Below are positions 1-6,449 of a DNA stretch of 10,713 nt, piece after piece. Numbering within the stretch: the first letter of the stretch is position 1; the number at the start of each line of letters is the position of its first letter. The stretch covers positions 1-10,713 of the forward strand of contig JAURZO010000128.1 of assembly GCA_030653405.1 (NCBI GenBank). The letters run 5' to 3'. The notes under the pieces were generated by a model. That model saw nothing but the letters and a program-made list of their open reading frames with translations, did no database searches and was not told the origin of the DNA. The stretch is from Zwartia sp. Lineage in GTDB: Bacteria; Pseudomonadota; Gammaproteobacteria; Burkholderiales; Burkholderiaceae_B. The translations under genes and the position numbers were made by a program.

Positions 1-1062
1 ATGGCACTCGACGCAGTGCTTTTGAAATAGATTTGCACCGTCTTTAACGCGCGCCTGATCTAAATTGCCCAAGATATTTTCAGGCCATGCGGGTGGCGCA
101 AGGCGGCGAAGGGATTGTTCGATTTCAACGATCCCTTTTAAATCCACAGTGGACTCAACTTCTCTGAAGTTTTTTTGTGATGCAGAAAGATCGTACCTGG
201 CAAACACCCCAAGCACTTCGCTGAAGTTTCTGACCAGTGGATTTATTGCAACTCCTGACCATTCGACCCAAGCAGATTGTGGGGTATTCCACAGGAAAGG
301 CGGCTTGACCGGAGCCAATGCAGGTCGCGCATTTTCACTGATACCTGTATGAATAGCGATGACGGTATTGCTTTCTTCTGTAAAGGCATCCGTGCGCCCG
401 GGGCCTGGTGGATGCGGCACAATAAGGGACTCACTTAATTGCAGCCTGATGAATTCGGCATCCGCTTTTAATCGGATTTTTAACTCACTTTCATCAACAG
501 GACTACGCTCACTGATACGCTTGACCAATGAAGTAAAAAGCGCTGGATCATTGAGTGGAGCATCGATTGAACGAGAAAGTGTTTGTAACCAAAGTAAAAG
601 GTCAAATCGGCTGGCGTTACCACCATCAATTCTAATTTGCGAACCTTTGTACTGAATCTGATTAGTATGACAAGCCGCGCAGGTCAATCCTGCATAGGTG
701 CCTCTTAACGTACCCGATGTCACAACTGACTTCGCGACGCCAACTGGCAAATCATCAGGGTTGACTGAATGATTGATCGGCTCTGACAGTAGTCCCATTC
801 GATCTGAGTTCGCACGAGAATTAAATAATTCATTTGTGCCAGGAATCGTCAAAGCAAGGTAAATATCGTAAGAAAGCAGTGCTGATCCCTGCGGTTTCCA
901 GTAAAAATTAGCCCGATCTTCAGCTGTCCATGCTTGATTGAGATAAATAATTTCTGAGGCTGATTTGCTTTCCTGTGCACTAACAGAAAGAACCGGCATG
1001 AGCAGGAATAGGACAATTGAGGTCAATTTATGGTGGAGAAATTTTGTTTTTTTATTCAACAT
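1..1062 (-). CDS. RoxA-like diheme cytochrome c, exported, 3' end outside window
   Basis: The frame is open for 354 codons from ATG at 1062 to the window edge, with no stop. Residues 1-29 look like a Sec signal peptide (basic start, hydrophobic run, likely cleavage after VSA before QES). A haem c motif C-A-A-C-H lies at residues 128-132, and the last five residues, C-V-E-C-H, are a second haem c motif cut off by the edge. Between them are stretches I recognise from the RoxA-like/diheme cytochrome family: LNQAWTAEDRANFYWKPQGS near residue 42, GPGRTDA, and PFLWNTPQSAWVEW followed by NFSEVLGVF. The family includes the rubber oxygenase RoxA, but most members have unknown substrates, so no rubber-degrading role is claimed. 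It should act in the periplasm or outside the cell. The start is supported by AGG about 10 bases upstream. It lies 136 bp downstream of the histidine kinase gene on the same strand, which suggests its own promoter or loose co-transcription. Confidence 0.85.
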   Translation of the reverse strand, partial: MLNKKTKFLHHKLTSIVLFLLMPVLSVSAQESKSASEIIYLNQAWTAEDRANFYWKPQGSALLSYDIYLALTIPGTNELFNSRANSDRMGLLSEPINHSVNPDDLPVGVAKSVVTSGTLRGTYAGLTCAACHTNQIQYKGSQIRIDGGNASRFDLLLWLQTLSRSIDAPLNDPALFTSLVKRISERSPVDESELKIRLKADAEFIRLQLSESLIVPHPPGPGRTDAFTEESNTVIAIHTGISENARPALAPVKPPFLWNTPQSAWVEWSGVAINPLVRNFSEVLGVFARYDLSASQKNFREVESTVDLKGIVEIEQSLRRLAPPAWPENILGNLDQARVKDGANLFQKHCVECH

Positions 1063-1198
1063 TAAAAGAACCTAAATGAATTTTTTGTTTCACTGTCTGA
1101 ATGCCAGTGAATATCGATGAAAAACTTATCATCTCGTAGTCTCGTCACCTTTGCTTGCCTACGATAATAGTGTATCTGCTAGGTCACTCGCCAAACGC

Positions 1199-2557
1199 TC
1201 AAGCTGTGCTCTTTTCACAGGTGCTACTACCCTGTGTGACGGGCACCAGTAGTGATGCCTCAAATCCTGAATCGTCGCCTGGCCTTGGCGACTGCAGCGA
1301 AAGCTTGTTGCCTAAACGTTCTGCGACTGAATTCACAATAGCAAGACCAAGACCACTACCATCTGAGCCATGGTCCAGGCGTACAAATCGATCAGTCAAG
1401 CGGCACAGAACTTCTTTTGGCACAACAGGACCCGCATTGGAGACGCTCAACAAACCATCGATGGAAAGCGAGACATGCACGGGCTCATCACCCGCTCCAT
1501 GTCGAAGCGCATTCTCAACGAGATTACGATAAATGATCGCGAACACGTCCGGATCCAAGTCCGACATCAGAGGCGCTGTCGGTATCTCCAGAGAGATGCG
1601 GCCCTGCCCCACTAAGCGTGAGAGATCCTCAGTGAGAATCTGTGCCACGGGTCTCATGTCAGAGGCGTGTTCTAGTCGTAGTCGCCCGCCCTCAGCGCGT
1701 GCAAGCTGCATCAAACGTTCTGATAGCCTTGTCAAACGTTTGAGTGTCATTTCAATATCGGCTGCCCGGGCTTTTACAGCCGGGTCGCGCGTCTCAGATT
1801 GCAACCGTTGGGCTTGGGCGATCGCACCTGCCAAGGGGGTTCGCAGTTCATGGGCAGCATTGGCTGCAAAGCTTCGTTCAGCTTGAAAGGCGCTACCCAG
1901 TCGTTGCAGCAAGGAATTTAAAGTATCAGCAACAGGTGCTACTTCGGTGGGCAAGTCATTAACCGGCACCGGAGAAAAATCACGTACACCACGTGTGGCC
2001 AGACGCGCGCGGAAACGATGCAATGGAACGAGGCTGGATCGGACAGCAAGGATAATCACAAGGATTGCCAAGGGCAAAAAAATCAGCAGTGGAAGCCCCA
2101 GCCCCATCTGTATGTCACGCGCAACGACCGAGCGATGCGCGAGCGGCTCGGCAACGGTCAGCCTGACGGATCCTTGGAGTGCGTCTTCGCTGTAGAAACG
2201 ATGGGTTGTAGACTGACTGAAACCTGTGCCCTCCCAGAGGGGAAAGATCCCCAAGTCGGCATCGTGGGACAGTAGCAGAATCCGCCCCTGTTGATCGCGC
2301 ATGACATAGGTTAGTAGTTCATCGTGATCGCGAATGACTGACAGGCGCTGGGTCTGATCCGTTGGCTCACGATCCAGGACGTCTGCCACGGCAAGCGGCA
2401 TGATTCGCTGCGCAGTCTCTTGTAATGCCGAATCGAAAACCTCCTCCATGGCGTGTCGCGCCAGGAGAGCCGTGACCGAAGCCGCTACAACCCAAAGTAC
2501 CGATAGGAGGATACCAAGAGTGAGTCCTAACCGCCGCCGAAGGCTCTTGGTTTGCAT
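1199..2557 (-). CDS. Two-component sensor histidine kinase (QseC/TctE type)
   Basis: This is a 452-residue inner-membrane sensor kinase that should autophosphorylate on a histidine and pass the phosphate to the regulator encoded just upstream. TM1 is at about 12-33 and TM2 at about 152-173. They enclose a periplasmic sensor loop of about 118 residues beginning EEVFDSALQETAQRI, typical of the 2CSK_N sensor region. A short HAMP-like linker follows. The H-box AANAAHELRTPLAG puts the phospho-accepting histidine at 236. The N-box is NLVENALRHG (345-354) and the G-box is DGSGLGLAIV (399-408), so the ATPase domain looks intact. Its ATG shares one base with the TAA stop of the regulator gene (TAATG), which suggests translational coupling. 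The signal cannot be read from sequence. The nearby redox operon suggests a metal or redox cue, but that is inference. The QseC/TctE label describes the family only. Confidence 0.93.
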   Translation of the reverse strand: MQTKSLRRRLGLTLGILLSVLWVVAASVTALLARHAMEEVFDSALQETAQRIMPLAVADVLDREPTDQTQRLSVIRDHDELLTYVMRDQQGRILLLSHDADLGIFPLWEGTGFSQSTTHRFYSEDALQGSVRLTVAEPLAHRSVVARDIQMGLGLPLLIFLPLAILVIILAVRSSLVPLHRFRARLATRGVRDFSPVPVNDLPTEVAPVADTLNSLLQRLGSAFQAERSFAANAAHELRTPLAGAIAQAQRLQSETRDPAVKARAADIEMTLKRLTRLSERLMQLARAEGGRLRLEHASDMRPVAQILTEDLSRLVGQGRISLEIPTAPLMSDLDPDVFAIIYRNLVENALRHGAGDEPVHVSLSIDGLLSVSNAGPVVPKEVLCRLTDRFVRLDHGSDGSGLGLAIVNSVAERLGNKLSLQSPRPGDDSGFEASLLVPVTQGSSTCEKSTA

Positions 2558-3216
2558 TAAGCTGACCCCAACCGATAGCCAAGACCGCGCTCTGTTTCAA
2601 TGATATGAGTTCCCAGCTTCTTGCGTATGCGGCTGATGTGGACTTCGATCGTGTTGCTTTCCACCTCGCGATCAAAAGCGTAAAGTTTTTCCTCCAGTTG
2701 TGCCTTAGAGAACAACTGGGCTGGCTTGGATAAAAGCGCTTCCAACAATGCCCATTCACGCGCCGTCAACGCAACCAGATGACCGTCACGTTGAATACGG
2801 CGCGAAGCAAGATCGATCTGTAGTGAGCCTAACGTCATGAGGGGGTTCGGATTACCGCCATATCGACGCGCGACCGATCCGATCCGGGCGGATAATTCAG
2901 CCAGATCGAAGGGTTTTACAAGATAGTCGTCTGCGCCTGCATTGAGACCTTCGATTCGATCTGAGACCTGGTCGAGTGCCGTCATGATAATGACTGGCTT
3001 GTTATCACCGCGTTCGCGCAGACGCTTCAGAAACGGAATCCCTCTACCATCAGGGAGCATGAGATCAAGTAAAACAAGATCATAAGATACACCTGCGAGG
3101 GCGCTTTGTGCAGCGTCAAGTCGCTGCACCCAATCCACTGAGTGCCCATCGTCCACCAATTGGTCGTGCAGTGCTGCGCCTAAAACCATGTCGTCTTCAA
3201 TCAATAGGATACGCAT
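2557..3216 (-). CDS. OmpR/PhoB-family response regulator
   Basis: This 219-residue DNA-binding response regulator is partner to the adjacent kinase. The receiver domain (1-115) has the acidic pocket E7-D8-D9, the phosphorylation site D51 in LLDLMLPDG, T79 and K101 in VKPFD. The C-terminal winged helix (about 127-217) has the usual LTAREWALLEALL, the recognition-helix region NTIEVHISRIRKKLG, and the wing ETERGLGYRL. I chose ATG at 3216 because it starts directly at MRILLIEDD, as family members do. The frame also opens from a TTG at 3246, adding ten residues (HDPFPRNRL after the start) that fit no receiver fold. It is divergent from the PepSY/DUF2271/reductase/apbE operon, with 132 bp between the two start codons, and so is the likeliest regulator of that operon and of itself. 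Confidence 0.93.
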   Translation of the reverse strand: MRILLIEDDMVLGAALHDQLVDDGHSVDWVQRLDAAQSALAGVSYDLVLLDLMLPDGRGIPFLKRLRERGDNKPVIIMTALDQVSDRIEGLNAGADDYLVKPFDLAELSARIGSVARRYGGNPNPLMTLGSLQIDLASRRIQRDGHLVALTAREWALLEALLSKPAQLFSKAQLEEKLYAFDREVESNTIEVHISRIRKKLGTHIIETERGLGYRLGSA

Positions 3217-3348
3217 CAATCTGTTTCTCGGAAAGGGGTCGTGCAAACACCAACCTTACGGCAAGCTGAAGTTTTATTTGGCGACTGTTCAGGCTACGGT
3301 CACCTTAGCAGGGCATGATTGAATCATCAACAATATTGGAGATTCACC
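3217..3348. promoter_or_regulatory. Divergent control region between regulator gene and redox operon
   Basis: These 132 bases separate the start codons of the response regulator (leftward) and the small PepSY gene (rightward), so both promoters should lie here. I do not see a convincing sigma-70 pair on either strand. The hexamer ACCTTA occurs at 3253-3258 and 3302-3307. A perfect palindrome sits at 3315-3327, and a good ribosome-binding site (GGAG, 3338-3341) serves the rightward gene. Confidence 0.5.
3315..3327. repeat. Perfect 13-bp palindrome, possible operator
   Basis: ATGATT-G-AATCAT is a perfect inverted repeat (6-bp arms, 1-base centre) 21 bases upstream of the PepSY start codon and just before its Shine-Dalgarno. 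It could bind a dimeric repressor. OmpR-family regulators more often use direct repeats, so it may belong to a different regulator or be chance. Confidence 0.35.
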
Positions 3349-3690
3349 ATGAAATCACTTTTGCGCTATGTCATCTTAGTTGCGATTACCAGCTCTGGCG
3401 CGGCATACGCCAGTGACGACTGTCGCCGAGCCATGGCTGAATGGCAGTCACGTGAAGCCATCACAGCCTACATCAGTGGTCTTGGCCTCGAGTCAGAGCG
3501 TTTACGCATTGACGATGGTTGTTACGAAGTCCGCGCACGCGATGATCAAGGTAACCAGGTGAAGTTGAAGATCGATCCGGCAACACTCGCAATCCTGAAG
3601 CTGGAGGTTCGCTTTCGTCCCGGCAATGAGGCCTCGCGTTATTTGAAGGGCTCGAGTGTTCAGACAGGCACGGTGAACGAACCGAAATAA
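3349..3690 (+). CDS. Small periplasmic PepSY-domain protein
   Basis: This 113-residue exported protein has a signal peptide at about 1-21 (hydrophobic core LLRYVILVAI, likely cut after AYA before SDD). The mature part matches the short PepSY_2-like fold: a helix (MAEWQSREAITAYISGLGL), then strands ending in the pattern CYEVRARDDQGNQVKLKIDPATLAIL, where the DxxT turn is typical. C25 and C58 could form a disulfide. I took ATG at 3349 because GGAG lies 7 bases upstream and the signal peptide starts there; a TTG 30 bases earlier is rejected. It is the first gene of the redox operon. Short PepSY proteins often sit beside PepSY-TM reductases and two-component systems; their exact role is mostly unknown, so accessory or inhibitory function is only a guess. 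Confidence 0.85.
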   Translation: MKSLLRYVILVAITSSGAAYASDDCRRAMAEWQSREAITAYISGLGLESERLRIDDGCYEVRARDDQGNQVKLKIDPATLAILKLEVRFRPGNEASRYLKGSSVQTGTVNEPK

Positions 3691-3700
3691 GGATCGTCGC

Positions 3701-3715
3701 TTGGTCGCTGACCAA
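3701..3715 (+). other. Short perfect stem-loop between PepSY and DUF2271 genes
   Basis: TTGGTC-GCT-GACCAA is a perfect inverted repeat (6-bp stem, 3-base loop) 10 bases after the PepSY stop. The next bases are mixed and the T-rich part begins only about 8 bases later, so it is a poor intrinsic terminator. It may be an mRNA processing, stability or partial-attenuation element within the operon. Confidence 0.35.
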
Positions 3716-3748
3716 TCCATTTCTCAAATTTTATAAAAGTTACCTGTC

Positions 3749-4219
3749 ATGAAGAAAATTCTCTCTTGTATTGCTTTATCCACCGTGCTGTCCCTGCCAG
3801 TCCTGGCTGCCGCTCGCCCAGTCACGCTGACCACCACGCTCAAGAGCTATGGAGGCGATGGTGCATATCTTGCGTTGTATCTAACCGATGCCTCGGGGGC
3901 CTACGTGCGAACCCTTTGGGTTTCTGGTACGAAGTCGAAGTATTACAAGCACTTGACTGACTGGTACCGCGCGACCAAAGGTAAAGCCTCCGAGATCAAC
4001 GGCATTTCCGGTGCCAGCGTGGGCGCTGGCCGGGAGCTCAAGGTCACGGTTGAATTAGCGGATGCATTGTTTGATGCTGGCTACAAAATAAATATCGATG
4101 CCGCTGCCGAGGACATGCAAGACAGTCCACGTGACATTTCGATTCCCCTGACAAAGTCGGGTTCGGGTAAACGCGTTGCGGGTCGGCGCTACGTCGCCGG
4201 CTTCACATACGGACCTTGA
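3749..4219 (+). CDS. DUF2271 periplasmic protein, candidate ApbE flavinylation target
   Basis: This 156-residue exported protein has a Sec signal peptide at about 1-22 (MKKILSCIALSTVLSLPVLA). The mature protein carries the DUF2271 pattern: RPVTLTTTLKSYGGDGAYLALYLTD, TLWVSGTKSKYYKHLTDWYR and a late strand KINIDAAAEDM. The central stretch N84-G-I-S-G-A-S90 resembles the sequence at which ApbE attaches FMN through a phosphoester (consensus D-x-x-S/T-G-A-T), with N in place of D and S in place of T. It is followed 22 bp later by the transmembrane reductase and then by apbE. From memory, DUF2271 has been linked to extracytosolic flavinylation by genome-context surveys. I infer a periplasmic flavin electron carrier fed by the reductase; the final acceptor is unknown. 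No strong Shine-Dalgarno precedes the ATG. Confidence 0.85.
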   Translation: MKKILSCIALSTVLSLPVLAAARPVTLTTTLKSYGGDGAYLALYLTDASGAYVRTLWVSGTKSKYYKHLTDWYRATKGKASEINGISGASVGAGRELKVTVELADALFDAGYKINIDAAAEDMQDSPRDISIPLTKSGSGKRVAGRRYVAGFTYGP

Positions 4220-4241
4220 GCATGATGATGGAGAGTTTTAC

Positions 4242-6449
4242 ATGATGCGTATCCTGCACCGCTGGTTGGGGCTCATACTGTCAGTCTTGTTGATCGTCAC
4301 GGCGCTCAGCGGCGCGGCCTTGTCTCTATTCCCAGCCATTGATGCCGTGCAAGCACCCAGGGCTGAGCCTGCGCTTACCGTTGCTGAGTTGGCCGATCGG
4401 GTACAAAAGAGCCATCCCGGTCTTGAGCAGCTCAAGCGCGCACCCTCTGGCAAAATCACCGCATGGTGGTTTGACGGAGGGCAGCCTGGCTCAGCACTCA
4501 TCGACCCAGCTTCAGGCCAGGATGTGGCTCCAGCGGACCCCAGCGCGGTGCAGCGTTGGTTCACTCACTTGCACCGCTCACTTTTCCTTGGAGATGTTGG
4601 ACGGTTGATCGTTGTTGGTGGTGCGTTGAGTATGTTGCTGCTAGTCATTTCGGGAGCCGTGCTCGTAGCTCGCCGGACGGGCGGTTGGCGACATTGGTTT
4701 GCTCGCCTAAAGGGTCCATTGGCTGGACGTTTGCACACAGACATCTCGCGCATCGCGGTGTTTGGGCTGGGGTTTTCCGCCATTACTGCATTATGGATGG
4801 CTGCTGAAACTTTCGAGATCATCGCAGTAGAGCCGATGCAAACCAAGGTAATCGCCGAGGCGAGTGGCAAAACGGGCCTCGCGATTGCTGAGATCGCCGC
4901 CCTTCGGGCGACGTCGGTCACGCAGATGCAGGAGCTCAGCTTTCCGGCGGCTGATGATCCACAAGATGTGTTCACCCTCAAGACAGATCATGGAGTCGGG
5001 CAGATCGACCAAGGAACAGGCGCACTCATCAGCTGGCAAGCCTTGAGTATTAGCCAACAAATTTCAGAAACCATTGACATGCTGCACACTGGTCAGGGCG
5101 CGGCAGTTTTTGGGATACTTCTTGGGTTGATGGGGCTGACGATTCCAGTCCTGGCCGTCACGGGTGGCATAGTCTGGTTTGTTGGCTGGCGCAGGCGTCC
5201 TAGACTGAAAAACAATGCGTCAGCGGCACAGGCTGAAACGGTCATCTTGGTAGGCTCCGAAGGCGGCACCACCTGGGGTTTTGCCGGTACGCTTGCCCTC
5301 GCCCTTCGCGAGGCGGGACAGTCAGTCCATATTGCACGCATGACCGGCTTTTCACTTACGCGTTATCGCCGAGCACAGCGGTTTTTGGTCTTGGCCGCAA
5401 CATATGGCGAGGGTGACGCACCGGCCTCGGCCAAAGGATTCCTAGAGCGGATTCAGGCGCTGCAAGGGCCGCCCGCAGCGCCAGTGGCCGTGCTGGGTTT
5501 TGGTGATCGTAGCTTTCCGGAATTTTGTGCCTTTGCCGAGAGCGTGGAAAAAGCCGCCCAAACAATGGGTTGGGAAACACTGCTCCCCTTTGACACCATC
5601 GATCGTCAATCCGTACAGGACTTCACCCGTTGGGGTCGATTGCTTGGTCAGGTGCTGGGAATTGAGCTTGAGCTTGTGCACCAACCGGTGATACCCGTCA
5701 CGGAAGCGCTGACGCTTTTGGAGCGACGCGATTACGGTGTCGCCGTGCAAGTGCCGATGAGCATCCTGCGATTTGCCTTGCCGAAAGCATCGTGGTGGCG
5801 CCGTCTGACTCGCCAAGGTTTTGCGCGTTTTGAAGCAGGCGACCTGTTAGGTGTCCTTCCAGAAGGCTCTTCAGTGCCACGCCTTTATTCTCTGGCTTCA
5901 AGTTCGATGGATGGCTTCATCGAGATCGTTGTGCGTCAACACAAATTCGGCCTGACCTCGGGGCAGTTGACGAATCTCGAACTCGGACAGTCCGTGAAGG
6001 GATTTTTGCGACAGAATCCAGACTTTCATGCGGGGCGAGAACAGTCACCCTTGATTTTGATCGGTGCTGGAACCGGGTTGGGACCGCTGGTTGGTTTCAT
6101 CCGAGATAATCAACGGCATCGACCCATCCATCTGTTCTTTGGACTTCGCAACCCCGAAAGTGACTTTCTATATCGCGATGAACTCTCCAGCTGGCAGACA
6201 GAAGGAAAGTTGTCTCGTTTGTCTCTTGCCACGTCTCGGATTGCACCGACCCAATATATACAGGATGCACTTCGACAGGAATCACCAAACGTACTGGATG
6301 CCATTCGCCAAGGGGCTAAAGTGATGGTGTGTGGAGGACGTGACATGGCGCATGGTGTGACTGAGGCGCTCACTGAAATTCTGAAACCCGCGGGAATGAC
6401 TCCTGCGATGCTCAAAGCAACTGGCCGCTATGTCGAAGACATCTACTGA
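4242..6449 (+). CDS. PepSY-TM / flavodoxin / CysJ-like NAD(P)H reductase fusion
   Basis: This 735-residue membrane flavoprotein is predicted to carry electrons from cytosolic NAD(P)H to the periplasm. Four TM segments (about 9-31, 119-143, 167-187, 287-315) obey the positive-inside rule and place two PepSY-type loops (32-118, 188-286) in the periplasm. H6 and H165 lie at the cytosolic face, and H109/H111 and H282 at the periplasmic face, as expected for two haems. A flavodoxin domain follows: phosphate loop GSEGGTTWGFA (338-348), ATYGEGDAP (386-394), GFGDRSFPEFC (419-429). The FAD/NAD(P) module has RLYSLASS (547-554), IGAGTGLGPLVGF (607-619), FFGLRNPESDFLYRDEL (632-648), VCGGRDMA (696-703) and a terminal RYVEDIY like that of CysJ. 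ATG 4242 is chosen because GGAG lies 8 bases upstream and the conserved HRWLG starts there. The membrane half and context argue against a sulfite reductase role. Confidence 0.92.
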   Translation: MMRILHRWLGLILSVLLIVTALSGAALSLFPAIDAVQAPRAEPALTVAELADRVQKSHPGLEQLKRAPSGKITAWWFDGGQPGSALIDPASGQDVAPADPSAVQRWFTHLHRSLFLGDVGRLIVVGGALSMLLLVISGAVLVARRTGGWRHWFARLKGPLAGRLHTDISRIAVFGLGFSAITALWMAAETFEIIAVEPMQTKVIAEASGKTGLAIAEIAALRATSVTQMQELSFPAADDPQDVFTLKTDHGVGQIDQGTGALISWQALSISQQISETIDMLHTGQGAAVFGILLGLMGLTIPVLAVTGGIVWFVGWRRRPRLKNNASAAQAETVILVGSEGGTTWGFAGTLALALREAGQSVHIARMTGFSLTRYRRAQRFLVLAATYGEGDAPASAKGFLERIQALQGPPAAPVAVLGFGDRSFPEFCAFAESVEKAAQTMGWETLLPFDTIDRQSVQDFTRWGRLLGQVLGIELELVHQPVIPVTEALTLLERRDYGVAVQVPMSILRFALPKASWWRRLTRQGFARFEAGDLLGVLPEGSSVPRLYSLASSSMDGFIEIVVRQHKFGLTSGQLTNLELGQSVKGFLRQNPDFHAGREQSPLILIGAGTGLGPLVGFIRDNQRHRPIHLFFGLRNPESDFLYRDELSSWQTEGKLSRLSLATSRIAPTQYIQDALRQESPNVLDAIRQGAKVMVCGGRDMAHGVTEALTEILKPAGMTPAMLKATGRYVEDIY

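Noticed and set aside
65..655. Plus-strand open frames (65-352, 359-655) as genes
   Set aside because: They lie opposite the continuous minus-strand cytochrome frame, which has a signal peptide and CxxCH motifs. Their translations show no recognisable domain.
1063..1198. Promoter for the cytochrome gene (TTGGCG with a distant TATTAT on the minus strand)
   Set aside because: The spacing would be 19 bases and the match is modest; not strong enough to list.
1199..3216. Naming the two-component pair qseBC or tctDE
   Set aside because: Family features fit, but the sensor loop is too variable and neither the known targets nor a full tctCBA operon is adjacent.
3217..3246. Earlier TTG start for the response regulator at 3246
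   Set aside because: It adds ten residues before MRILLIEDD that are not part of a receiver domain, and the ATG at 3216 gives the normal length.
4176..4241. Earlier TTG start for the membrane reductase at 4176
   Set aside because: It would overlap the DUF2271 gene and add a charged 22-residue tail. ATG 4242 has a well-placed GGAG and starts at the conserved HRWLG.
4242..6449. Calling the fusion protein sulfite reductase flavoprotein CysJ
   Set aside because: The C-terminal half is CysJ-like, but the protein carries a PepSY membrane module and sits with DUF2271 and apbE. There is no cysI or other sulfur-assimilation gene.
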